DNA of 64,000 bases, taken from the NCBI GenBank assembly GCA_947561395.2, contig OX387183.1:38794901-38858900 (forward strand), written 5' to 3'. Shown here one piece after another: positions 11,139-22,990 of the stretch. The notes beneath the pieces were generated by a model. The model did not search any database. It saw nothing but the letters and a program-made list of their open reading frames with translations, and was not told where the DNA came from. The translations under genes were made by a program, and so were the position numbers. Origin of the DNA: Buxus sempervirens. Lineage: Eukaryota > Streptophyta > Magnoliopsida > Buxales > Buxaceae. Position 1 is the stretch's first letter. Every line of letters starts with the position of its first letter.

Positions 11139-13866
11139 TGTAACACCTGTAGATTTACTAAATATTAAATAATTTATTTGGAGATTTTAGGAAATAATTA
11201 ATTAATTTTCTTATTATTTTATTTAGGTGATGAGATGGAAGGCCAAGATCTAGACTCTTTTTAAAATCCAACGGTGGGACGATCTTTTAGGGAGATAAGT
11301 AAAATTCTAGTTTTTATCTAGAATATGATTGGCTGGCTTGTATATATTTTGTGGGGTTGTGAAGCATGGGATCATCTTCTCTAAAATAGGGTTTATTGGT
11401 GTAAAGCATGCGTAGAGAGAATTGTTTTGGGTTGTGAGAGTTGGGGCCGGAGCAAACCACAGAGAAGAGAGAGAACCAAATTACTATTGCATTGCAGGTA
11501 AGCAGTAAACCTTATCAAACATTAAAACCTGCATATTGATTTCGGATTAAATTTTAAAAACTACAATGTTTTTGAGTCAATATGCAATGTTTTTGGTTTG
11601 ATTTTATGCTCTGTTATTGTCTTGATAATCTGAAGGGTTTATTCATTGTTTTACTTGCTTAATTCTTGGTTTGGATGAGTGTATGACTAAGACAATAACA
11701 ATGAAAAAACCGGTATGGTTGATCAGTATCACAAGAGAAGCAAATGGTTCTTTCGGAAGAGAGAGAATCAGAATAAGAAAGATGGGTTCTCAAGTTTGAT
11801 TATTAAAGAAGAAGGAGAAGATGGGTATTTTCGTATCAGAAATAGACCCATCACTATAGATGAGGTCAGCCTTGCTGTTTGAGATGCTTACTAGAATACA
11901 GAAAAGGAAAAAAAACGTAAGAAGGAAGAGGACGAAAACAGAGAAGAGAGAAAGAGAGAGAGAGAGAGAATAAAATAAGGAGGAAATAGCATGAGGGAGT
12001 CAAGATTGGAATTGGGGTTGGTTTGCATTTCACGGAAGAGAGAGAATTTAATCGTGTTGCACAGGGGATTTTATTTGTAAATTAGAGATAATCTTAGACT
12101 TATTTGTAAATTTTAAACAGTTAAAGTTGAAGGAAGATTATTAATTCCATATTTACACTTGTTATTCTTATAAATTACTCATGCTGAATTGTAATTAAGA
12201 GAAACTTTGCACCTCTGTACGCCAGATACATGATGGTTTTGTAAATAACTTTACAGGTTATAGATCTTATTATTAATTATTTTAAAAAGGGTTCATTCGA
12301 ATGGAACTTATTACATTATGGTCATATGGCCTTACTATTTATCCTATATCAACTAAATTTTTAGACTACTTTTATTATATAGTTAGAATATTAATTCTAG
12401 AATCCAAGGCATGGCTATCTTAGTATAAATATTATGAATGCATACCAAGGTGAAATAAATTATTTATTTTGCACCATAAATTAAATAAATAAAATAGTAG
12501 TAATAAAACAAATAGTTTACCTTAACTTTAAAATAAGTAAATGAATAAAGTAATAGTAATAAAATATATTCTTAGATGTTGATGATTTAGCTCAACTTCC
12601 TAATCATGATCACTTATAATATAATTTATTATATCTTAAACCGTGTGTAGAGACGACAAGAATTATGATAGTGATAATAGCAATAATAATAATAAATTAA
12701 ATATGTATTGTTATTAATATAATGAACAATTAAATCACTATTGATGTGGGATTCGTGAGTGATATTATTATTGGAATATTTGTATACTATATTAATAATA
12801 ATTTAAAATGTATATTTGTTCTCGTAAACCATATTGATTTTGAATTGTAATATATTGAAACTTAAAATTCATATATTATCTATATATATGTGGTGCATGG
12901 TTTACTTGGGAAAGTGATGGTTTTGGCTTATATAAATATTTTGTGATTGTTTTCTCACCCGTGTATCTCGGGATGAGTCGGGATCCTCTCCATGTACCTT
13001 GGATTGGGGATTTAGTTTTACCATATATCTTGGAATGAATTATTGGTTCCCTCCATGTATCTTGGAGTGGTGTTGATGCTATGGTTGGCACTATTAGAAT
13101 GGATTGGTTATTTTGATTTGGTCTTTAGTGTCTAGCGGGCATAGCTATGTGTGGATCCATGCGTTAGCTAGGTAATGAAATGGGTCGGTCTTTGTTAGGT
13201 TAATACTGTGGTCCATGTATGCGTACCACCATGTATCTTGGTGAGGCCTTCCTGTATCTCATTGAGCTGCAGCAACCCGTACCACCATGTATCTCGGTGA
13301 GGTCTTCCTTTGAGTTTATTGTTGTAGTTTGACTGGATTATACTTGCCAACCCAATTCTGTATTTGATTGGGTTCTCCCCTATATGATAGTTTGTGTATC
13401 TCGGCTCACATACGACGGAAGGTGGCAATTGGAACGGGTAATTGACCTCTCAAAGAAGTCTAATTTCATGAGTCCTGTGATGTCACTGTGAATTGTCCGA
13501 CGGGTATTGGTTTTACATCGAAAGTTATTTTTTCTTTATAACCTCATGAAAGGTTTTGAAAAATTATATGGACTGCGTTTTTTTTACATGCATATTGTTG
13601 CTTACTGGGATATTCGTATCTCACACCGTTTTGTTTTGTTTTCAGATCTTAGAAAAGACGATATCTGCAGGTAAATATTGAGATCATGTGAGTATCAGAT
13701 TATAGTTGGTATTTTTTTGAGTTGGGCTTAGTGGACTCTGATTGTATACATTTATTGCTTATTTCATGTTTTCCTTCACTCTGATATAGCGATCTTGTGT
13801 AGATAAATTTAACCCTTCGAGTACGAGTTACCGCTTTACGACGTAACCTGAATCCGGGGCGTTACA
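11139..13866 (+). repeat. 5' LTR (2728 bp) of the 11139-23788 element
   Basis: Starts TGTAACACCTGTAG and ends GGGGCGTTACA. A TATATATT box lies at 11341 and CAG|GTAAGC, a strong 5' splice-site consensus, at 11498-11499. A GA microsatellite lies near 11950. The distal part (12958-13300) carries small hairpin words built around ATGTATCTT. The ORF-like stretches in it are shadows; the LTR has no gene. Confidence 0.92.
11341..11348 (+). promoter_or_regulatory. TATA-like box in the 5' LTR
   Basis: TATATATT lies about 200 bp into the LTR and about 157 bp before the splice-donor consensus. The same motif is in the 3' LTR near 17376. Confidence 0.5.
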
Positions 13867-13869
13867 GAA

Positions 13870-13880
13870 TGGTATCAAAG
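13870..13880 (+). other. Primer-binding site, tRNA-Met type
   Basis: TGGTATCAAAG follows the 5' LTR after three bases. It is one substitution from the TGGTATCAGAG stretch complementary to the 3' end of plant initiator tRNA-Met, the usual primer for chromoviruses. Confidence 0.85.
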
Positions 13881-15017
13881 AATATCAGAGTTTTGAAAGG
13901 AAACATGATATAGAAATAGGAAACCTTAGGATGACCTTGGGGGTGGTGTGCTCACTAGATATCACCTTTAAATAGGAAATTTAGGTTGAAAGTGTTTTTC
14001 CTCCAGCTATAGCAATATCTATTATTGTCAAAGGTAAGTATTTGATCCTTAATTCTATATCTACCAGTAACAATATGGTTTGTTATTTGTGATGTAATAC
14101 ATTATTAATAAGCTTGCATGATTAGAGACAAGTTATAGTAGTTCTATTCGGAAGGAAATTGGCGATCATGAGAAGTAGTTGATGCAAAGATAAACAGTAT
14201 GATGGAAATTTTGGAGATGTGAGATAATCTCAATTATTAATGTTTATATTGGAAACACGAAATTGGTGATGGTTGATTAGGCATGCATGCTATTGTATGC
14301 TTAATTGGATGATGAGCCAGATGTATATAGTTATACTTGAGTAGTGTAAGGCATCGGCCAATGCTGAACATTTACTTGAGTATTAAACTTTATACAAATG
14401 GGGTATGAAATTATAATGTATACATGTATACCAGAAGCTATAGTGTGCTATGTTGTCTAATTTGAGCCGGAAGAGGATTTACATGATTTTTCTCCATCCT
14501 TCATATAGGTGCACATATATAAAAGGGTGGGTAACAGTAAGTCATGATGTTCTCTTCTGAGCTATTTTATATTTTATTAGTATGGATATTGAGAGTAAAA
14601 AAAAAATTTTATAAGTGGTTATATTCATGAGGATTATTGAAAATACATTGGTAAATTGGAAATTAGTGAATGCATACTGGAAGCATGGTGATTTTAGAAG
14701 TCAAGAGTAACATTTACGAAAAGATTTCCTCCATCAGAATTTAGTGTTGATAATCATGAAGTTACAAGAGAATTTGGGAGGCAATACCTCTAGAGAATTG
14801 AGTGGAGGTACTATAATTAGAGAGTTGAGGTACATATTGTCACAAAGGGAAACATGAGGAGAGGATTATAAGAAAAAAAAATTTTCCAAATTGCCAATTT
14901 TATTAATTTTAAGGATGAAGGATATAGAATTTGGTTAGTTGATAAATGTGAGGATAATTTCCAAGAATTGAAACCATGATTGTCTGCAACTCAAAAAGTT
15001 GGTTGTGTCTCCGATAA
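13881..15017 (+). other. Non-coding internal region where gag and protease would be expected
   Basis: About 1.1 kb between the PBS and the first recognisable pol remnant. I find no gag, protease or reverse transcriptase motifs in any frame. Long runs of stop codons and AT-rich sequence suggest the original coding region was deleted or has decayed beyond recognition. Confidence 0.5.
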
Positions 15018-15206
15018 TTGGGAATCTCTATCTATCAAAGTATTTTTCGAGTTTGTTGGATTGTGCAGGGATGCTACAAGAAGGAATATGGGGGTTGGCA
15101 TCTCACGATTTTGGCATCCTCAAGAGAAGAGCTGTTTAATTATGATTTAGAGTGGGAAATTATTGTACTGGGATTCAAGTTGGGTGGCATTGTTCTATTG
15201 AGGTAA
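15018..15206 (+). pseudogene. Degenerate RNase H remnant of Ty3/gypsy pol
   Basis: The 62-codon frame is a faded copy of the retrotransposon RNase H region. Its second half, NYDLEWEIIVLGFKLG, lines up with the conserved 'HDLELAAIVFALK' block of chromovirus RNase H, and the part before it with the 'GCVLMQ...AYASRQL' block. Many conserved residues are replaced. The link to the next coding block (15440) is lost over about 230 bp. It has no promoter of its own and cannot encode a working enzyme. The assignment rests on motif order and position upstream of integrase; I am moderately sure. Confidence 0.5.
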
Positions 15207-15439
15207 GTTCAGATACCTTTCAAGTTGGTTTCAACTGTGTGAATGATTTAATAGAAAAGAGTGGGTACCTTGTGTTCCATGATTGATTGCATTCTCCAGA
15301 AGGAAATTAATTCGTTTATAATCTAAGATGGTAATTATGAAGGTGGCATTTATGTTTTGGTGGCAAGGTTATACTGAAGTAAGGCTAGAGATATTTAAAA
15401 AAAAAATCTAAAATTTGGTAATATATTCTATTTTAGTGA

Positions 15440-17203
15440 AATCTTAATATAAGACAGAGAAGGTGGATGGACTTACTTAAGGATTTCAAATGCACCATCC
15501 ACTATCACCCAGGAAAGGCAAATGTGGTAGCTGATGCCTTGAGCCGTAAAGGGATGTTGGAGGACCCAGTGGCTACTTTAGCATCCATGATGGCCAACCA
15601 ATGTAGTTTGATTGCAGAAGTTAGGGGCTGGCAAGCAGAGTTCAGTTTGTCTAGTGATGGGTTGATTCTGGTACGGGTGCAGGTTGAGCCAGACTTGATG
15701 CAACGTATTCGGGGGAGACAGGTGGATGAATATAAGTTGGCTGAAACTAGAAAATTGATTCTAGCTGGTGCAGATAAGGTTAAAGATTTTGAGGACAGAG
15801 ATGGCATTTTGAGGTTCAGAGGCAGGATATGTGTTCCTAATGATGAAGACATTAAAAGAATAATATTGGAAGAGGGCCACAAATCTAAATATTCAGTTCA
15901 TTCAGGAAGCACTAAAATGTACCAGAATATGAAGGCAGTCTACTGGTGGTCTTGAATGAAAAGGGAGATAGCAGAGTTTGTCTCTCGGTACTTAGTGTGT
16001 CAGCAGGTTAAGGCTGAGCACAAGAGGATGCCAGGGCTGTTGCAACCACTTCCCGTTCCAGAGTGGAAGTGGGAGCACATCACCAAAGATTTTGTTTCAG
16101 GGTTGCCAGTCACAATGAGACAACATGATGTTATTTGGGTAATAGTAGGCAGATTGACAAAATCTGCACACTTTTTGCCTATTCAAATGTCCCAACCTTT
16201 AATTTCTTCGGCAGAGCTCTATGTCAAGGATATAGTGAGATTGCACGGGGTGCCAGTATCCATAGTATCTGATCGTGATCCCCGGTTTACTTCGAGGTTT
16301 TGGAAGAAGTTACAGGATGCTATGGGGACGCAACTAATGTTTAGCATTAGCTTTCACCCGCAGACGGATGAGCAGTCAGAGAGAACGATTCAGACATTAG
16401 AAGATATGTTGTGATTTTGTGTGCTTGATTTTGGAGGAAGTTGGAGTAAATATTTGCCACTTGTTGAGTTTGCTTACAATAACAGCTATCAAGCAAGTAT
16501 CAAGATGGCACCTTATGAGGCCTTGTATGGAAGAGTTTGCAGACCTCCTTTATGTTGGGAAGAGGTTGGTGAGAGGTAGTTACTAGGCCCACAATATGTA
16601 CAAGACGGTGTTGACAAGGTGAAACTCATAAGGCAACGTCTTAAAACAGCATAGAGCAAACAGAAGAGTTTTGTGGATAACAGGAGACGTGACTTGGAAC
16701 TTGAATTTGGTGATTTCGTATTTCTAAAAGTCTCCCCATCTCGAGGCATTATGAGATTTGGAAGAAAGGGGAAGCTGTCTCCACATTTTATTGGGCCATT
16801 TGAGATTGTAAATAAGGTCAGTGTTATTTCATATAGACTAGCCTTGCCTTCACAACTTGCAAGTGTACATGATGTGTTCTATGTGTCGATGCTTCGACGC
16901 TACGTTCCTGATCATAGCCACGTCATTGCCTATAAACCTCTGTAGATACGAGTGAATTTGTCATTTGTGGAGCATCTTGTGCATATCCTAGACAGGCGTG
17001 AACAAGTTCTTCGTACCAAGACTATTCCCTTGGTGAAAGTGCTACGGCAACACCACTCATCAGAAGAAGCAACTTGGGAGAATGAGAAGGAAATGAAATA
17101 CAAGTACCCCGAATTGTTTCCCGATTTACAAGGTAAAATTTCGAGGGCGAAATTATTTTGTAGGGAGGTAGGATGTAACACCTGTAGATTTACTAAATAT
17201 TAA
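15440..17203 (+). pseudogene. Pol 3' part: RNase H end, integrase and chromodomain, five internal stops
   Basis: One reading frame runs from 15440 into the 3' LTR without a frameshift but is cut by stops at 15953 (TGA), 16412 (TGA), 16577 (TAG), 16652 (TAG) and 16943 (TAG). In order it shows the RNase H tail (HPGKANVVADALSRK), the integrase zinc-binding region, the catalytic core with aspartates in KDFVSGLP and VSDRDPRF and the glutamate in QSERTIQ, the GPFEI/LP...VFYVSMLRRY C-terminal region, and a chromodomain-like tail (QVLRTKTIPLVKV...EATWE). The last is diagnostic for chromoviruses, here Tekay/Del-like. In the zinc finger the first cysteine of the CxxC pair is a tyrosine (RYLVC). Integrase inserts cDNA in the nucleus and the chromodomain steers it to heterochromatin in intact relatives. 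This copy is inactive as a full protein. Confidence 0.9.
17160..17173 (+). other. Polypurine tract of the 11139-23788 element
   Basis: GTAGGGAGGTAGGA directly precedes the 3' LTR and would prime plus-strand DNA synthesis. The same GGTAGGA wording abuts the LTR at 24357 on the minus strand. Confidence 0.85.
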
Positions 17204-20200
17204 ATAATTTATTTGGAGATTCTAGGAAATTATTGATTAATTTTATTATTATTTTATTTAGGTGATGAGATGGAAGGCCAAGATCTAGACTCTTTTTAAA
17301 ATCCAACGGTGGGACGATCTTTTAGGGAGATAAGTAAAATTCTAGTTTTTATATAGAATATGATTGGCTGGCTTGTATATATTTTGTGGGGTTGTGAAGC
17401 ATGGGATCATCTTCTCTAAAATAGGGTTTATTGGTGTAAAGCATGCGTAGAGAGAATTGTTTTGGGTTGTGAGAGTTGGGGCCGGAGCAAACCACAGAGA
17501 AGAGAGAGAACCAAATTACTATTGCATTGCAGGTAAGCAGTAAACCTTATCAAACATTAAAACCTGCATATTGATTTCGGATTAAATTTTAAAAACTACA
17601 ATGTTTTTGAGTCAATATGCAATGTTTTTGGTTTGATTTTATGCTCTGTTATTGTCTTGATAATCTGAAGGGTTTATTCATTGTTTTACTTGCTTAATTC
17701 TTGGTTTGGATGAGTGTATGACTAAGACAATAACAATGAAAAAACCGGTATGGTTGATCAGTATCACAAGAGAAGCAAATGGTTCTTTCGGAAGAGAGAG
17801 AATCAGAATAAGAAAGATGGGTTCTCAAGTTTGATTATTAAAGAAGAAGGAGAAGATGGGTATTTTCGTATCAGAAATAGACCCATCACTATAGATGAGG
17901 TCAGCCTTGCTGTTTGAGATGCTTACTAGAATACAGAAAAGGAAAAAAAACGTAAGAAGGAAGAGGACGAAAACAGAGAAGAGAGAAAGAGAGAGAGAGA
18001 GAATAAAATAAGGAGGAAATAGCATGAGGGAGTCAAGATTGGAATTGGGGTTGGTTTGCATTTCACGGAAGAGAGAGAATTTAATCGTGTTGCACAGGGG
18101 ATTTTATTTGTAAATTAGAGATAATCTTAGACTTATTTGTAAATTTTAAACAGTTAAAGTTGAAGGAAGATTATTAATTCCATATTTACACTTGTTATTC
18201 TTATAAATTACTCATGCTGAATTGTAATTAAGAGAAACTTTGCACCTCTGTACGCCAGATACATGATGGTTTTGTAAATAACTTTACAGGTTATAGATCT
18301 TATTATTAATTATTTTAAAAAGGGTTCATTCGAATGGAACTTATTACATTATGGTCATATGGCCTTACTATTTATCCTATATCAACTAAATTTTTAGACT
18401 ACTTTTATTATATAGTTAGAATATTAATTCTAGAATCCAAGGCATGGCTATCTTAGTATAAATATTATGAATGCATACCAAGGTGAAATAAATTATTTAT
18501 TTTGCACCATAAATTAAATAAATAAAATAGTAGTAATAAAACAAATAGTTTACCTTAACTTTAAAATAAGTAAATGAATAAAGTAATAGTAATAAAATAT
18601 ATTCTTAGATGTTGATGATTTAGCTCAACTTCCTAATCATGATCACTTATAATATAATTTATTATATCTTAAACCGTGTGTAGAGACGACAAGAATTATG
18701 ATAGTGATAATAGCAATAATAATAATAAATTAAATATGTATTGTTATTAATATAATGAACAATTAAATCACTATTGATGTGGGATTCGTGAGTGATATTA
18801 TTATTGGAATATTTGTATACTATATTAATAATAATTTAAAATGTATATTTGTTCTCGTAAACCATATTGATTTTGAATTGTAATATATTGAAACTTAAAA
18901 TTCATATATTATCTATATATATGTGGTGCATGGTTTACTTGGGAAAGTGATGGTTTCGGCTTATATAAATATTTTGTGATTGTTTTCTCACCCGTGTATC
19001 TCGGGATGAGTCGGGATCCTCTCCATGTACCTTGGATTGGGGATTTAGTTTTACCATATATCTTGGAATGAATTATTGGTTCCCTCCATGTATCTTGGAG
19101 TGGTGTTGATGCTATGGTTGGCACTATTAGAATGGATTGGTTATTTTGATTTGGTCTTTAGTGTCTAGCGGGCATAGCTATGTGTGGATCCATGCGTTAG
19201 CTAGGTAATGAAATGGGTCGGTCTTTGTTAGGTTAATCCTGTGGTCCATGTATGCGTACCACCATGTATCTTGGTGAGGCCTTCCTGTATCTCGTTGAGC
19301 TGCAGCTGTAGCTCCCCGAACCAGGTCGACCCATATCGGGTTTATATTGGTTCCAGAGCACTAGATTAGGGCCCAAAGTATGGTAAAAACTAGCTTAAGA
19401 ACTTACTAGACACAAAAATGACAACCTAAAATTTTTTTTCAGAAAAACGGCTATATAACGCCTGTACATACTAGAATGGGCTAAGCCCCCAAACCAATAC
19501 CTGATAATCACAAGATAAACATATATACACAATTTATCCATTCCAAGACTAAACTATCAAGACATACAAATCTAAAATAAGTTTTACCAAGTGCCACACA
19601 CACTCTCTCTCTCTTTTCATATACAACATATACAATATTCAAGAATTTAATCTACAACTATCAAAATAAGTTGCCTTCTATGGGTCTAGCTGCGGTGGTA
19701 GTAATCCTCTGGCCTATATTCTGAATAACCCTCAGCTTCTGCCCCACTACGCGTTTCACTTACTAGATCTGAAAACAAAACTGGTAAAACAAAACTTGCG
19801 TGAGACAATTGTCTCAGTAAGTAGCATCATGCATGATATAAAACAATTTATGCAATTTTCCAATAATTAAATAACATGCTCGAACACCATACAGCCAAAC
19901 CCTGTCAAAATAATGATAATAAGTCGATTCACCCTTATGTAAATAAAATTAAACCATTCCAAAGCCATAAATAAAAAGCCGATAAAATCAGAGTAAATCG
20001 AAGCACTATATCAGTAAAATCACAACAAATATCATCATTCAAATTCCATCTAATCATGCGACGAAACAATCAACTATAAGAAGCAATTCAATTATCCTAC
20101 TAGGATTTGTAACGCAAAACAAACCTTGCGCATTGGTTACTTGAACCAATGCCTCGTGCCACATTCCAAAAGGACATCTTCGATACAAAACTAATTTTCC

Positions 20201-20388
20201 CATGCACAAACCAAGCAAAAAGGCAAGTCTATAATTTAGATTAAGAATAAATCTAGTTGTTGCCACTTCATGAATTACTAGAAGGAAGCCTGGTAATCTC
20301 ATTACGGAGTAGCCATCTCCTTGGTTTGGCAAGTACAACCAAATATAAAACCATTCCCAAACCACTATCATGTCAAACTTGATGAGGG

Positions 20389-20712
20389 AACCACGCCGGG
20401 TCTATGTACCTCATCCTAACACCATATCCGATGAGGGAGCCACACTAGGCCTGTATTACCTCATCCCAACACAACACAATACCCGATGAGGGAGCCACAT
20501 GGGGCCTGTGTTACCTCATCCCAACACAACACAATACCCGATGAACAACACAATACCCGATGAGGGAGCCACACTGGGCCTGTGTAATCTCATCCCAACA
20601 CAACACAATACCCGATGAGGGAGCCACAATGGGCCTGTGTAACCTCATCCCAACACAATACCTGATGAGGGAGCCACACTGGCCTATGTTACCTCATCCC
20701 AACCAACACAAT
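20389..20712. repeat. Tandem array of about six units of roughly 50-60 bp
   Basis: Each unit begins GATGAGGGAGCCAC and ends in ACCTCATCCCAACAC; starts are near 20389, 20430, 20485, 20559, 20614 and 20664. GATGAGG and CCTCATC in each unit are inverted repeats. A partial 19-bp duplication of 'aacacaatacccgatga' sits near 20540. Confidence 0.85.
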
Positions 20713-22589
20713 ACCGATTATGCCTACTAGACCACAATAGATCACGACACTAAGAAAACATAACAGTGATAGGAAAATAGCTGATTATTGTTGTCTCATT
20801 CTTCGTATCACAACTAGTGAAATCCTACATTGATATGCACATACATTGTTTCCAATAACAACATTGAACAAATTAGGATTAAGCCACCTTCATGAGTGGA
20901 GAACACCAACACAAAATATACACCTTGACTTGCAGTAATTGTTTATTCTGCAGATCTGATTCTCACTTGTTAATTAAATACTAAACCTGATTTAATCTAT
21001 CAATAATGGGAATTCATGCTATATATCACTAGAAAGATTTACGAATCTAGTTTCCAATGCAACAAATGGTTCGTAATTCGGAGTTTCTTACAGGAAGTTA
21101 TGACTGTTTTACTACAGGTGGTTCAAAACAGCGGCGAAACCTACTGGACGGAAATCATAAATTTTTCTAGATTTTTCTTGCAATACCACAAGTTCCAATT
21201 GGTCCAAAACCAATTCCATTCAATTCCAATTACCCTAAACTAAATTTTAGACTACTAATATAAATTTTTATGCAAAGATTACCAGCCCTCGCAAGTCACC
21301 GAAATCTTATACAAATTTAAGCCCAAATAACAGAATGGGTTTGTTCTTAAACATCACAGTGTTCCTATGCAACCTGAAAATTCCCAAACACTTACCCACC
21401 TCTTTCATCACTCATAATCCTTTCCAATCCCTTTTTAAATCGCCCCTTTAGATTCTTAAAGCAAGAATCCACCTAAATTTTACTAGACCCCAAAGTCTGA
21501 GCTATAATTTTGAACAAGGAATGGGTCTTTCCCTTTTAAATTACCACAACATAACCATTGGTAGATTCTAACTAGTTTTCTTAAAATTATCATAACATGA
21601 TCATTGGCAGGTTCTAATCAGCTAACGGTTCTTAACAGCAACTAACATCAACTAACAATTAAGCCGGATAAGACCATGTTCAGCCAATGGAACCAAAACA
21701 ATTCTCAGATATTAAGTAAGCCATCCAGATTATCACTGTCCATCTAATACATCCTCCAACTCAATAAAGATCTCCAGCAAAACAAACCACAAGTATTAAC
21801 TTCCGAGCATAAAGCATTATCATACCAATATACTTCAAGGCAAGTTCTTTGATCAATAGAAACAACAAATAAAATTCCAGCACTCAAAACACTTAGAGAT
21901 CATCAAACCACACCAATCCAAATCCGTAATACCAAGCTTTTTAACATGATTGGAAATCATGAAATCTGAGCATTGCAACTAATCGACAAGCCAGCACTAA
22001 CGAGATCAGCAACAACAATCCAAGGGAGAAAACACAAATTAAATCTGGTCAAGCACTCTCCTCTTATAATTGCTTCAATCGAGTGCAAATCAAATCGCAA
22101 ATTAAATGAAACATATTTAAATTTTCACAATCAATCCGAACCTAAAATCAGATGTCTCTAATAGAACCCAAAGTGAACACTAGCCTTAAGAAAACTGTAA
22201 ATCCTAAAAAAATATTTAAAGCATGCTATCAGGTTGCCTTCTGGTAAAATCTGATTAGATACTATTATCAACTAAAATAAACCTGAGTTGGTAATCCTCC
22301 GATTAGAGAACTTTTCATTTTCAACAAATAAATGACAGATAGAAATCAACAGAATTTGATCAACATCAATTCATGCTCCACCAACGGAAATCCCAACAGT
22401 CGAAATCAAAAGAAACAATCAAAGCCATCGATCAATGGAAATCAACAAACAGCAACAATCGATCAAAGCCAAACTTCATCGAAACCACAAAAATCTTCTA
22501 TCAAGCAACCAGAATAAAAAAAAGAAACCAAACAGAAATCAAAAGAAACGAGAAAACTGCTACTTACATATGAACGAATCCAAACTCCA

Positions 22590-22990
22590 ATCGCCCAAAA
22601 CCCCCTTCTCTTCTCCCTTTTCTTCTTTCTTCTTCTTCTTTTCTTTCTTCCCCACGTTTTTCCCTTGTGCTGTTAACCCTCAACGAACGACCACCTCTCC
22701 TCTCTTCCTCTCTTTTCACTTTTCTCCTTTTCCCTTCTTCCTCCTCTCCACAGCTTCTCTCTTCCGCGATTCTGCTTTGCCGCAACCCTTGACGACCCAA
22801 CACCCCAAAAACCCCAATCGCCCTTTTCTTCTGCAGGTTTTTTTTTTCTTCCGCTCAATCCCTCACCTCAAGTACACGACCCCTCTATTCTTCCTCTTTC
22901 GTCCTTCCTCTTCTCCGCGACCTCTCCTTCTCCTTCGTCCCTCTTCTTCTTCTTTTTTTTTTTTTTGGTCTTTGTTTCTCTTCTAACCTA
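22590..22990. repeat. Pyrimidine-rich low-complexity tract
   Basis: Long TTC/TCC/CTC runs on the plus strand (purine-rich on minus) lie just upstream of the donor consensus in minus orientation, probably the transcribed leader of the nested LTR. The 183-codon open frame across it is a composition artefact rich in F, S and P. Confidence 0.75.

Noticed and set aside
12876..13428. Small minus-strand ORFs repeated at 18909-19124
   Set aside because: Inside the LTR hairpin-word region; duplicated only because the two LTRs are the same sequence.
15505..15882. 125-codon ORF on the minus strand
   Set aside because: Antisense shadow of the RNase H/integrase frame.
22435..22986. 183-codon ORF rich in F, S and P
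   Set aside because: Lies in a TTC/CCT low-complexity tract inside a nested LTR; overlapping frames on both strands are equally open.
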